Of a stretch of DNA of 64,000 nt, positions 1 through 11,400 are shown piece after piece; the stretch's first letter is position 1, and the number at the start of each line of letters is the position of its first letter. The notes under the pieces were generated by a model. That model had not been told where the DNA came from, searched no databases, and saw only the letters and a list, made by a program, of their open reading frames with translations. The position numbers and the translations under genes were made by a program. Source of the DNA: Pardosa pseudoannulata (taxonomy: Eukaryota > Arthropoda > Arachnida > Araneae > Lycosidae). The stretch covers positions 118,127,929-118,191,928 of the forward strand of contig CM063502.1 in the NCBI GenBank assembly GCA_032207245.1, given 5' to 3'.

Positions 1-12
1 TTGTTTCTCTAG

Positions 13-605
13 ATAACCTATAAAAAAGTTGATTTGCCTGAGTTCCAAGGTAGTTTGAATTTTATTTGTGTAGCAAAATGCAAAGCTGCTGCAGCTATTG
101 TAGGAGGACCTGTCATAGTTGAAGATACTTCACTTTGTTTTCATGCTTTGAAGGATTTACCTGGACCATATATAAAATGGTTTTATGAGAAACTGGGCTC
201 TCATGGGCTGCATAGACTTCTAACTGTAAGTATAATAATTATAATACTTTGATTTTTTATGCTATATTAAATTGTTGCAATTTTGTTTTATAACATCTAT
301 AATTTATAATTTTTTAGGGATTTGAAGATAAATCAGCATCTGTTATATGTACCTTAGGATTCACTGAAGGGCCTGGTAAAGATGTTATTTTATCTCATGG
401 TGAGACAAAGGGTTTAATAGTTCCTCCAAAAGGTGAACTAGGATTTGGGTGGGATTCCTGTTTTCTTCCAGAGGACAGTGAAAAAACTTATGCTGAAATG
501 AGTTTTGATGAAAAAAATGCAGTTTCACACCGAAGAAAAGCGTTAAATAAATTAAAAATGCACTTTGAAAATAGGCAAAAGACAAGCATAAACAGTGTCT
601 CTTAA
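13..605 (+). CDS. ITPA: Inosine triphosphate pyrophosphatase, last two exons (partial)
   Basis: ITPA hydrolyses the non-canonical nucleotides ITP, dITP and XTP to monophosphates plus pyrophosphate in the cytosol, keeping them out of RNA and DNA. Two exons are visible: 13-225 (preceded by a TTTCTCTAG acceptor, ending at GTAAGT) and 318-605 (preceded by TTTTTTAG, ending in TAA). Both junctions are phase 0, so the frame runs through. Family motifs are clear: [44 protein letters not shown], then [21 protein letters not shown] and the [10 protein letters not shown] helix. The visible part is 166 residues. The family is usually about 190-200, so only the N-terminal 30 or so, with the SGNxxK nucleotide-binding start, lies left of the window. 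No disabling change is seen. The short C-terminal extension after the last helix is poorly conserved in the family. This is the one confident host gene in the window. Confidence 0.95.
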
Positions 606-804
606 AAAAGTTTCTTTTTTTAATTTTAGTTTTTCTGAAGTCTTGATGTGTATTTTCAATATGAATAATCATACATGTTCTAATGAAGACCAGTTTATGG
701 AAAAATAAGTTTGAAATATATACTCAAAGGCATACTGTTGTATATTGTTTTGTCATTGGTAATGTGGGTGTAGTATGAACAAAACATATAGTGACTGTTC
801 TTAT

Positions 805-810
805 AATAAA
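805..810 (+). promoter_or_regulatory. Probable polyadenylation signal of ITPA
   Basis: An AATAAA hexamer lies 200 bases after the ITPA stop codon. This is a plausible 3' UTR length, and no intervening splice site is needed. Further AATAAA-like hexamers follow in this AT-rich DNA, so the choice is an inference. Confidence 0.45.
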
Positions 811-1170
811 TAGTTATACACAGATGTGTGTGGCAATTTATGTTAAAGTTTTACGTTGAATTAAATGTTTCCTTTCTTTTTCAAGAAGACCCATCATGTT
901 CAGTTTTATTTATTCACACTAAGCATAAAGGTTTAAACTGCTATGAGTAGAAAATAAATTGATGCTTGTCAAAACATAAATTCTCTTTCTAAACTGTAAG
1001 TGCTGACATCTCAGGTTTATCTCAGTTGTAAAGTAAGCTTTTCTTTCATTACTGGGCTCTAAGTGACCAAATATTCCAGATAAGGTCTAGTATGGAGAGC
1101 AACCACTCTCCGCTACTAGTTTCGTAAAATCTGATCTAAACTTTAATATTAATATCTGTATTTTAACCTA

Positions 1171-1682
1171 TTAGTTGCCTCTGGGCAGTAATTCAGCAAG
1201 ACCAGCATCTAAAGTTCCTTCCCATATGTCATCAAACTCCACTAAATCCTGATGGTACCAAGTTTTTCTTTATCTTAATTGGCTCAATAGACTTCTGTAG
1301 GCTAAGGCCTTCCTCAGAATCTTTTTCTTTACTATTCTCTGTGATGACTCTGTGTGTTAAAGAGGAAGGGTCCATTTTGCAGATAAATCCAGCAAATTTA
1401 ATGTAGTTTACTGTAATGTATTTGATGATATCTGATTCACTATAAAGCTTATCAGTTCATTATTGTATTATGTACCTTTGGTGTTTGTTCACTTAACTCA
1501 TAATCTTTCTTAAAACCCTTTCTCACAGATAACTAGTTAATTTTCAGATGATTTTGTCTTTTCCCAGGGTTCTGAACCATGTGTGAACTCATCCCCTATA
1601 TAATAATAGCCTAAGTTGTCTGTCCCCTCGAATTTTTGAAGTGGTTGTACCTGGAATGGATACAGGCATCCATATTGGATTT
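1171..1682 (-). pseudogene. Frame-broken coding relic, protein not recognised
   Basis: Read on the minus strand, four consecutive segments look protein-coding but lie in different frames. An upstream stretch contains IWMPVSIPGTTTSKIRG. The next contains GDEFTHGSEPWEKTK and ends at a TAA. A middle frame starts MDPSSLTHRVITENSKEKD. A final frame contains QDLVEFDDIWEGTLDAGLAE and ends in PRGN plus TAA at 1171-1173. The amino-acid composition (acidic, few low-complexity runs) is unlike random AT-rich sequence. No GT/AG pairs explain the frame changes, so a processed or decayed gene copy is the simplest reading. An AATAAA on the same strand near 905-915 could be its old polyadenylation signal. I do not recognise the family. 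Indel errors in the assembly are an alternative, in which case this would be the 3' end of a gene convergent with ITPA. Confidence 0.5.
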
Positions 1683-1858
1683 TTCATGAGTTAGGGTTAG
1701 CGAAATTGAAAGCAAGTTTGAAATCCACCCATTTTTCATTTTCGAGCATTTAATGCTATTATTTCAAGCCTTATCCTTCCTCTTATTCTATATAAAAAAT
1801 TCTGGACTGTTTCTACTTGAACCTAGATATACTCTAATTAGTTGGCTCACAATGTGCA

Positions 1859-1937
1859 GGCATTGTACGTTTGGTAGAATGTCCGCCCACTTGATCGTTG
1901 TACTTCTCGGGTTGACGGTTCTATCCCCGACACAGCC
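1859..1937 (+). repeat. Degenerate tRNA-like (Gly-like) fragment
   Basis: The stretch carries a TTTGGTAGAATG block resembling a tRNA D-arm/A-box and, about 55 bases later, GGTTCTATCCC, a near match to the B-box GGTTCGANTCC. Spacing and ends recall tRNA-Gly, but the stems do not close well. A tRNA pseudogene or a SINE head is more likely than a working tRNA. Confidence 0.35.
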
Positions 1938-1959
1938 AATTTTCTTTAATGTCTAATAA

Positions 1960-3449
1960 ATTTAATATTTTCTGCTTTTTCTTTAAAATTCCTATTCCGA
2001 AAGTTGTTTTATTATTTTTAAAATAAATTTTTACTATTTTTTCAACTTTTTATAATTTTTAATTATTTTTATTTTATTAAATTCACGTATTGCTTTATGG
2101 ATGTCCCTGGCCACATAAACATTTCATGTTGTGTATCCTTAAACTTTCTTCTCGTGATGTAATAATATTCTAAGTTATCTGTCCATCTGACCTTGAAGTT
2201 ATAAATTATTTAAATGTGTTCTGCATTATTTCCATACATTTTATCACTAAACTTGAATATTACACAAATAATTTTCTTTTTTATTTAAGTTAAATAATAG
2301 ATTAAGTACATATGTGATAATTTTAATCGATTATTTTTGTTCAAAGGTAATTCTCAGGAAAAAAAAAACATTTTTTTACCTGCCTTATAGGGTTCTTTAC
2401 AATACTGGAAAATTAAAAATTTTACTGATCCCGTCATATGACGGCTATATGCTAGTGTCTAATAATGGTTTATATAACATATTTTTTTTTTAATTAATTT
2501 TATTTGTAGACGATTTCTTTCTCCACTAAGAACTCAATTAGCAGCAAGTACATTGTTTAATTTTGGTATCTAGTTTGTTCTGACAATTCACATTTGAATC
2601 AATTTTTTATCTTGAGCTATTTGGAAATAAATTTTAGGTACTTTAGATTGTTAAAAGGTATTCAGAATTAGTCACTGAATTAAAATAGGAAAAAATATTT
2701 ATATAAAATTTTTTTTGGCTTAAATATTTATGATTATATGAAATAATCTAAATGCTTATATTTCAAGTCTAAAAATATATTCTTCTCAATAACATCAAAT
2801 TTTTGAAGCACAATAGCTTGCTTCTTATTTACAAGATAAATTTTCCTTCTGCTACAGTAATGAAATCTGTTTTAAGGCCTTCAAAGAACATTTTCTTTTT
2901 CCCTTAACCGCTTCAAAAGGTTTTTAAACATATTGGTCGCTTTTATTTGTAGAATCAAATTCTTTAAAAAATAGATAAAAGTAGTAAATATTAAAAAAAT
3001 TAATTTTCAAAATAAGGTGAATTAAAATTTGTTTTAAAAAAAGTTGACATACACAGATGAAGGAATGTGCAAATATGAAAATTCATGGTCTCAAAGTTTA
3101 ATATCTTTTAGAATTCAGATCCAGAATAACTTTTTCCTTTTATTAGGATGCAAAGATGAGTGGGTAATATTGTCAATCTTTTGTAATACGAGATTCAAGT
3201 GAAATCAGACTTAATCAGTGGTTATAAGTAATCATTTGTTTAATACCAATAATATAGCTTTGTCAGCATTATGTATGTGAGGCTATCTTCTCAAAAACAG
3301 TTGTATGCAGAAATGCTCCAAGAATACCAATCAACACAAAGTATTCATATTAATCACTTAAATTCCAAAGTTATAATTAAGACTATATTTAAAACTGAAA
3401 TGAAAAGACTGGTGACACCATCTCTTGACTATAAGTTCAACTATCAGTC

Positions 3450-3480
<31 letters not shown>

Positions 3481-3727
3481 CTAGCTATTTGTATCTGTTT
3501 GATATGCAAAATATATAATAAATCAATGTATATCTGTATATCAAGCTGAAGTGAAGAATTGGATTTACTATATGTATCATATATTCTTATATTTATAAAT
3601 TGCATGTTTTAACATTACTAGGCATTTTTATATTTAAAGGGATATGGGATTAGATAAAACTTATTTTATAAACAATAACAATTTTTGATATATTTGCAAT
3701 TTTTTTTTAAAACAAATCAATTTATAT

Positions 3728-3773
<46 letters not shown>

Positions 3774-4956
3774 CAGTAGACAGCAATTTTTACTCTGCCT
3801 TCCATCATGTTCTATTGAGTTTTATGTCCTGCAAGATTGAATGCTCGACTTTCTTTGACTGAGTAATTTAAAATATCTGATAATCAAAACTTACCTTTTT
3901 ATAATTTCTTGATGTAATCATGCAAAAATATTTTTTGCATAAATTATTTTACATGTCTGGCTATGTTATTTGTATTTAGAGTAAAAATTAACAAATTCCC
4001 TCTAAACTGTTGATATTTTTAAAGTTGTTCTTTAATAATCATTTTACAATGCTCACACATGTTATAGATTATATTTTATTTACCCATGTGTGAAATTTAG
4101 AAGCTCTTAAAATTTTAAAACTTCATGCATGCATCTATGGAATATTTGCTAATAATTCAGTCGCTGTCACATGACTCTCTCTGTTTAGCAGAAAATGACA
4201 CATTATTCAATATAGTCTGAGTAACGTCAGGCTATGTAGCTATCCTTGTTAAAAAGTTACAAACTTTCCCTAGACTAGGAATCAGCACACTTTCAAAAGA
4301 GCTGATTTGTCCATTAAACAAGGTAATGAAGGTATTAAAATACCATTTACAAATACTAATTGTTAATCATGCAAACATAAAATTGTAAGTCTGAAGAGTT
4401 AGAAATACCTATGCAAAGAACTACAATCTGATGATTTCTGACTTAGATGCTTGTTACTGTGGCAGTACTAAAATTGCTTTCTATAATAGTTTTGGTTCTA
4501 GCATCATGCGTGGATTGATAGTTTTTGAAGTAAATGTCTGTTTTTCATTGGTTACAATTAAATTAATTCAACTACTGAAAATGAACAGCAAAATTTGCTT
4601 GCTGGATGGGCTGCTACTGAAGTTTATATTGGATGGGTTATTGAGTAATATGAAAATTTCCCAACTTTCTGGTCAGCTGGCTGCTTTAAAAAGGGAGAAT
4701 TTTCAATGTTAATGGGGAAAATATGAAACTTTGTATTTGAAATGAGAAAAATTAAAATTAATCATATAAAACTTTTGGAGCATGCTGTATGCAACCCACG
4801 ATGTTTCAAAATCACCAATGTGTTAAAAATTGAGAAATGACTGAAGTCCCCAATCAATGTTTCCCTGCCAATACAAAATGACACATGTATAGTATGCATG
4901 TTTTATAATCCAAAATTTTATTATTTATTACATGATTAAAGAAAGATTATTGTTTA
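1960..4956. other. AT-rich intergenic DNA, no gene seen
   Basis: Very AT-rich sequence with a poly-A run (3451-3477) and a long poly-T run (3730-3774). A 93-codon open frame at 4431-4712 (+) has no recognisable motif. Nothing here is supported as a gene. Confidence 0.6.
3730..3774. repeat. Long poly-T tract
   Basis: An uninterrupted run of more than 40 T. It could be the tail of a minus-strand retroposed copy, but no recognisable body is attached. Confidence 0.8.
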
Positions 4957-5071
4957 TTACATGATTAAAGAAAGATGATTTACTTTCTTTAAATAAAATT
5001 CAATATGGATGTCATTAATAAGCTTCATTACTGCTGCTTGCCCCTCTGGTTGTTCTTGCAATACATCTATA
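4957..5071 (-). CDS. Candidate terminal exon, protein not recognised
   Basis: On the minus strand a strong acceptor (ATTTTCTTTTCAG) opens directly into a 38-codon frame that ends in TAA. It contains IDVLQEQPEGQAAVMKLINDI and then HIEFYLKK. The composition is that of an amphipathic helical protein. The entry phase needs two bases from the preceding exon, and the candidate exon at 6700-6810 on the same strand ends with exactly two spare bases before a GTATTA donor, so the two are phase-compatible. The last residues run into a 30-bp direct duplication (4927-4978). Function unknown. The splice sites are read from sequence; their use is inferred. Confidence 0.5.
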
Positions 5072-5693
5072 CTGAAAAGAAAATTACAAAATATTCAAAA
5101 GTTTATCAATATTTTCATCTCAGCTGTTACGTCATTTTACAGTGCAATAGAAATATTAGACAAGATGGATAGATGACTTTAAAAATATTATTCAAAGAAT
5201 TTAGAAATATTTCTAAATACAATTTTAAGAACTCAAACTCTGTTGATCCAGTAATTCTCAGATTTCATACCTTGATACTTTGTTAGAAAATGATGTTTGG
5301 CTATGTGCTATGTCAACATAATTTGAGAGATTGATCCTTTGTATGTATTGAGAAAAAAGATTTTTTTGAAATAATTTACTTCCAGTCATAGGGTAAACAT
5401 TTTTATTTTGTGTTCAGTGTTTTATCTCTGCAATCTGGTGATCTTAGAATATACGATGCTTTAATACCATGGGCTTAGTTATTATACATAAGAGTAAATT
5501 CTTTGACAGCAAGGTTAATATTTTTAGAAGTTGATAAATGCACTTTCATTTTATTAGTGTTTTTAACTGCAGCTTTATTCTATTGATTTTCTTAGTTTCT
5601 GTTAGAAGTTACAATATATATTGAAGACTTTAAGTACTGCTGCTGAGAGTAAACATATGTCAAAATGTTCCAAATCTTATGATGGATGTCTAT

Positions 5694-5694
<1 letters not shown>

Positions 5695-5752
<58 letters not shown>
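5695..5752. repeat. (TA)n microsatellite
   Basis: Perfect TA dinucleotide run. Confidence 0.97.
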
Positions 5753-5755
<3 letters not shown>

Positions 5756-6699
5756 AGGCATGGAAATTTAAAGTTAGACATTAAAGCATTCATTAGTAAA
5801 AAAGAGAAACTTTTACAGTGGAAGAATATAGGGTTAAAACAACACTAAAGGCAGAGGGTCCTAAGTTACAGGAGAGAGTAGGTAAATCTTATGAGCTTCT
5901 GATCTACTGCCAAACTGAGTCTCTTCTTAAAAACAGAAAGGCTAATATGGTTTTCGATATTCAAATAAAACTAACTCCTGGAATGGATGTCTGTTTTATT
6001 TTCTAATCTGAGCCTGACATATATGTGTGTATGTTTATTTAAAGATAAACTAATATTAAAAAAATTAATCTAAGAAAAGTAGGAAATGTGGAAAGTTATG
6101 CAAAGTAGCTTTCTGCTTTGCTTAGCTTATTTCATACTTCCTGATTCTGTTGATGGCTGGTCAATAATTAGCATTGTTTACAACCAACTCTGTTGACTGA
6201 CAGAAGATGTAATCACATCATCAAATTACATTACTATTATAAAAGATTCACCAAAAGAAAGGAGAATTTTATATTATCAAGTGAATTCAAAGAATGATCT
6301 TGCAAAATTTTAATCAATGGAATTTGAGATTAAAGAAAACAAAGAGCATTATTTTACCCGTGGTCTCAATTGCTAAAAACTACACTTTCAACATCATTCT
6401 AGTTACTGTTACACTTTAGTTCTCTTACTTTATCCTTTGAAAGAATTTATCCTGCCAAATAAAGATAATTGAAGAGATAAGATTAAATAAATACAGATGT
6501 TAGTTTACTACTCAAATAATGTCACTGTGTTACCAAAAATGAAAAAAAAATTACACTTTGAAATACAACAGAAAAAAAATTAATCTTTTGAAGTAATTTT
6601 TAAAATGCTATATTTATAAAGTATTTCAGAAAGCATTTTAACGAAGGCTTTTTATTTGTCTTGAATTTATTTTAGCTTTATTTTCTTTTATTATAATAC

Positions 6700-6810
6700 C
6701 TGTTAGTAAAATCATTTCTGCTGAACTCCTTTTTGAATTCTTTGATAAATGTACTAATCAGTTTTGGCTTTTAAATCTTTACTGGCCCCCTCCTGCATTT
6801 GCTCAAATTG
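6700..6810 (-). CDS. Candidate internal exon with one apparent frameshift
   Basis: Minus-strand reading gives QFEQMQEGASKDLKAKTD and then a stop. Shifting one base continues as LISTFIKEFKKEFSRNDFTN and ends at a GTATTA donor. Both halves have the charge pattern of one long amphipathic or coiled-coil helix, which suggests a single coding segment with a one-base lesion. The donor phase fits the terminal exon 1.6 kb downstream. The acceptor (AAGAAAATCAG) has a poor pyrimidine tract. Either a decaying gene or an assembly indel would explain it. Protein family not recognised. Confidence 0.4.
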
Positions 6811-7304
6811 CTGATTTTCTTAAAAGTGAAGCATATATGTATACATATATTTCTTTTATGAAAATCTTCATATACATAAAAATGAAAACAGTTGGGATCT
6901 TTCTATATAATATATATAGACAAAGTTATGTTTATTCTATTCCTACCCTTTGAATATGCAAAGTTTGTTATAAAATTATCATTTTTAAATCAGCATGTAT
7001 CTAACTTTGTTAAAAAATTAATACAAATGACGCCATTTGGCACCATTTTAAAATATCGCCAAGTAGAAATCTTAGTGTGACATTTTAACGTCTGAAAACT
7101 TAAAAATTGAAATTGTCAGTTTTAAAGCCCAATAAAAGACTTTTATGCTTTAGCAGCATAAGTAACAGTTTTTAGCAGACAGGAAACTCTTTCTCCAACA
7201 AAGATTCTTTCAAATTTAAGGATTTATATCTTTTTTAATTTCAATATTTTTCCCCAAATAATCAAAATGTGCTGAAACATATTACAAAAGAATGTACATG
7301 ACTT

Positions 7305-7306
<2 letters not shown>

Positions 7307-7367
<61 letters not shown>
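7307..7367. repeat. (TA)n microsatellite
   Basis: Perfect TA dinucleotide run. Confidence 0.97.
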
Positions 7368-7370
<3 letters not shown>

Positions 7371-7558
7371 GGGGGGAGGAGGCCTAAAACTGGACTGAGC
7401 ATCTTCCCTCACAAACACACCGAAACGAAATCCTGGGCACGGCATCAGTTTCGAAGAACTGAGTTTTGATCTGAAAAAGCTTTAAAGGTGAAAAATCTTA
7501 TGAAAGACAAGTGATTTAAAAGGCAAGTATAAATATTTACCTTGTGCTGCAGGTTTCT

Positions 7559-7792
7559 CTACAGCCAAGAGACGTCTGGAATATCATATATGATGATATT
7601 TTTTTTTCGTATGAAAACTTCTTCCATAGTGACATATGAGCCGTTGAATTTCATTATAACGTTATAAAGGCGACAGTTCATATAATTGTCTGCATGAACT
7701 AAAAAGCCTGTGAAAAACGCACCAAATTTAGTTTTTATAGTGATGACAAATCCTTCAGCGGATTTTAACACTGCCACTATTGGGATAGTCAT
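7559..7792 (-). CDS. Divergent SmD3-like Sm-domain protein
   Basis: A 77-codon ORF with an ATG start covers one Sm fold and resembles SmD3 (SNRPD3), a core protein of the spliceosomal snRNP ring. It begins MTIPIVAVLKSAEGF, matching the family start with its AEG signature. Sm1 is FFTGFLVHADNYMNCRLYNV, keeping the G, D and MNC positions. Sm2 is EEVFIRKKNI followed by DIPD. The Sm2 glycine of the usual IRG RNA-contact motif is replaced by Lys, and several acidic or basic family positions are hydrophobic. The ORF stops at TAG right after the fold, so the basic or glycine-rich tail of SmD3 (normally about 120 residues in all) is missing. The sequence beyond the stop reaches a GTAAAT donor-like site at 7540. 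It may be a shortened paralogue, or a gene or retrocopy losing function. The family call is fairly sure; whether it is expressed is unknown. Confidence 0.65.
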   Translation of the reverse strand: MTIPIVAVLKSAEGFVITIKTKFGAFFTGFLVHADNYMNCRLYNVIMKFNGSYVTMEEVFIRKKNIIIYDIPDVSWL

Positions 7793-8011
7793 GTTAAAGT
7801 ATGAAATGAATGATCAAATCTGACAGTTATGAACCAAACGTTGCCAATTTGCGGAAGTTCATAGAATCAATAATTTCATTAATCTTACTGTTTGGTTTTC
7901 ACGGACTAGATTACATATATTGTGATTAATATGGGTAATTTAATTATTGTAATGCGTTTTATTCCCCAGCAAGAGAAAGAGGTGCATTGTAAAGTTGAAT
8001 AATTTTATATA

Positions 8012-8015
8012 ACAT
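8012..8015. repeat. Target-site duplication ACAT (left)
   Basis: ACAT directly abuts the left LTR. The same four bases follow the right LTR at 13029-13032. Four to six bases is typical for Ty3/gypsy integrases. Confidence 0.8.
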
Positions 8016-8215
8016 TGAGGAAGGTTGCATACTTTGTGAATAGAATATAAAATAATTACACTACTAAATGCGTTTCATTATGACACTTTATTCAGCGTTT
8101 CACTCTGTACTCTATATATCTCACTACAACTCTTAGTTCTCTGGGTTACATAAAAGGTTGCCAGACTATGTAAGCCTTTGGCTCTCATTTATCGCTCTTA
8201 CGGCGATTCACCACA
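8016..8215 (-). repeat. 3' LTR of the CsRn1-like element
   Basis: On the element strand it runs from TGTGGTGAATCG to CCTTCCTCA, giving the usual TG...CA ends. It is nearly identical to the copy at 12833-13028. Confidence 0.92.
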
Positions 8216-8232
8216 GAGTATCCCCCCAGTGA
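8216..8232 (-). other. Polypurine tract next to the 3' LTR
   Basis: On the element strand CTGGGGGGATACTC ends at the 3' LTR. A G-rich run at this place is where plus-strand DNA synthesis is primed. The purine run is short, so the call is positional. Confidence 0.5.
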
Positions 8233-8447
8233 TTGAGGGTATCCCGAAAGAACGATCAATACAACAACATTAAAAAATTTCTTTCCTTTTACAATTTAAA
8301 GATTTGACATCAAACGCTACCAAAATTTTCAAAAAAAAAAAAAAAATGTTACATAAAAATAATAACAACAACAAACAAAAAGTACACAACATAAAAAGTA
8401 ACATAAAAAAGAAAAACAATGATATTCAAACAAAATGCACACAGAAG

Positions 8448-11400
8448 TTAACAATATACAGTACTGAGATGTTTTGGAAAATGAAGTCTTCGACCAGATC
8501 TAGTGGTAATTATCTTTGTACATTTATCCTCCTTAGGGACCAGTATTTTTGATTCAATTTTATTTTCATCAGAATTTTTAGAAGTCTGACGTTGAGAATA
8601 AGATTGCGAAGGTGATTCTGATAAATAAAATGCTGGTTTCAACCTATCAAGAGATACTGTAACTGACTTATTATTAATTTTAATTACAAATGTTTTGTCA
8701 TTTCGTTCAATTACAGGATAAGGTCCAGTATATGGAGGAGTTAATGGTGGTCGAACATTATCAACACTTAAAAATACGTGAGAACCTGATGAGAGAGACG
8801 GGTGCACATAAACATTAGTATGGCCGTGACTTATAGGGTTGATAGGTGAAAGTTTTCTCATGGATTCACAAAGCTGTGACACATATGTAGGATCTGGAGA
8901 TGTCTTACAGTTATCGGTAGTAAATAGATCTGCAGGAAGCCTTAGTGTAGTGCCATACACTAATTCAGCGCTACTGGCTTGAATGTCATTTTTAATTGCT
9001 GTACGCAGACCTAAAAGAACGAGTGGCAGTGTTTCTGTCCAGTTTGTGTTGCCGTAGGTTGTAATCGCAGTTTTCAGACAACGATGGAACCTTTCTGCCA
9101 TACCATTCGCAATAGGATGATAAGCAGTAGTATGTATGCGATTGCACCCAAGTATGTTAGTAAGTTCGCGTAGAAGTGCTGACTCGAAGTTTCTACCTTG
9201 ATCAGTTGTGATCGAAACTGGACAACCGAATCGGGAAATCCAACCTTGGAGAATGGATTTAGCTGTAGTCAGCGCTGTCATGTCACATGTTGGTATTATC
9301 TCTGGCCATCTAGTAAAACGGTCTACAATGGTCATACAGTACTGTTTACCGTCAGATGGAGGTAGTGGGCCAATAAAGTCAATGTGTATATGTGCAAATC
9401 TTGCATCGGGAAGGGCAAAAGTTCCAAGTGGAGCCTTCGTGTGCCGATGAATTTTACATCGTTGGCATTTATCACAAGATTGGACCCATGTCTTTATTTG
9501 ACGTTTCATGCCAGGCCAAACGTACCTGGAACAAAGAAGCTTAGTCGTAGCTACTACGCCTGGATGGGAAAGATTATGCAGGTTCTGAAATATCAATTTG
9601 CGGAATGAATTTGGAACAAAAGGGCGAGGAGTGCCCGTGGAAACGTCGCACCACAAATTGCAGTCTGAAGTTTGGCATGGTCTCAGTTCTAATTTGATGA
9701 ATGAAGTACTGGTTTCAAGAAAATTTTGTATTTCTGGATCATTCTTCTGCGCGTTAGCGAATTCTTTGAAATTTAAAATTGGTACTTTTGTAATAGTATC
9801 AATTTCTATTCTGGACAGCGTATCTGCAACTACATTTTTAGAACCTTTCACATGTCTAATATCGGTGGAATATTGAGAAATTAAATCTAAGTGGCGTAAT
9901 TGCCGGGGTGAACATTTATTTGGATTTTGTTTAAATGCATATATTAATGGCTTTTGATCTGTATATATGTGAAAATTCCGACCCTCTAACATGTGTTTGA
10001 ATTTATTTATTGCGGAATAAATAGAAAAGAGTTCTCGGTCATATGCTGACCATTTCTGTTGACTTTGATTTAGTTTCATCGAGAAAAAAGCGATTGGTTC
10101 CCATTTTTCCTCTGAGAGTTGCATAAGAGTGCCGCCAACAGCGACATCGGAAGCATCGACCCAAATACTCAGTTGAGCTCCGGGTATAGGATATCTTAAA
10201 AGGGCTGCCTTGGCAATGGCATTTTTAGCAGCAGTGAAAGCGTTTTCTTGAATTTCGCTCCAAGTTAATTGTTCATGAGAAGCATGGACATTGGAACGAG
10301 ATTTCTTTTTGTTTGCGCGTCCTTCGAGAAATTTTACGAGAGGAGCAAGTATATGTGCAGCCTTAGGAACAAAACATCTGTAGAAATTAAACATTCCTAA
10401 AAATCGACGAAGTTGGGTCAAAGTATTTGGTTTAGGAAAATCTAAAATGCATTTTACTTTGTCGGGAAGCGGTTGTATTCCTTTTTCCGATATATTAAAA
10501 CCTAAAAAATCAATATTGGAAGTCCCAAAAATGCATTTTGAAACGTTAATGCAAAGGCCATATTCCTGTAATTTTGAGAACAGGGCTTTTAAGTGATTGT
10601 AATGCTCCTCAGGATCTTTAGACGCAATGAGTATATCGTCGATGAAAGCGTATACGACTGGCAAATCGCGGGTGATTTCATCTATGAATCGTTGGAATGT
10701 AGCGGACGCATTACATAATCCAAATTGCATGTGCGTACTTTCAAATAACCCGAATGGAGTACAAATTGCCGTTTTATGTACATCATCTGGATGAATTGGT
10801 ATTTGATGGAAAGCCTTTATGAGATCAATATGGCTAAAAATTTTCGTGCCGTGCAGTTTAGCAGTAAAATCGGCTATGCAAGGAATTGGGTATTTGTCTT
10901 TAATTGTTTGTGCATTCAAAGCACGGTAATCTCCCACTGGTCTCCATTCTAACGTTCCCTTTTTAGGTACTAAATGGAGGGGTGAAGCATAATTGCTGCG
11001 GGAAGGTCTTATATGCCCTAATTGCATCATATTCTGAAATTCCGATTTAGCTATTTCTAAACGATCTGGAGCTAATCTTCGAGGTTTCGCTACTACGGGA
11101 GGGCCTTTTGTCATTATATAATGAACAGTACTGTGTTTGACAGGTTGGTTTAGGTTAGGTAATTTAGTAACAGAAGGAAATTGTTTCAAAAGTTTATGAT
11201 AAACTGTATCAGTAAAAATTGTTTTGACAGAATGCAGTTCTGCATGCTTTAAGCTACCCATAGATAAGAATTGAGTTTTTAAATCTCGTAGACATTTACG
11301 ACGAAGATCTGGTACCAATTCGAAATAATGGAGAAAATCTGCTCCAAGAATTGGTGAACTGACATTAGCTATTAAAAAGGTCCAAGTGAATTGTCTCCTT

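Noticed and set aside
4431..4712. 93-codon plus-strand ORF
   Set aside because: No recognisable domain, no splice or promoter context, and typical of chance frames here.
9208..9876. Three plus-strand ORFs opposite pol of the minus-strand element
   Set aside because: Antisense shadows of an intact pol frame with no motifs of their own.
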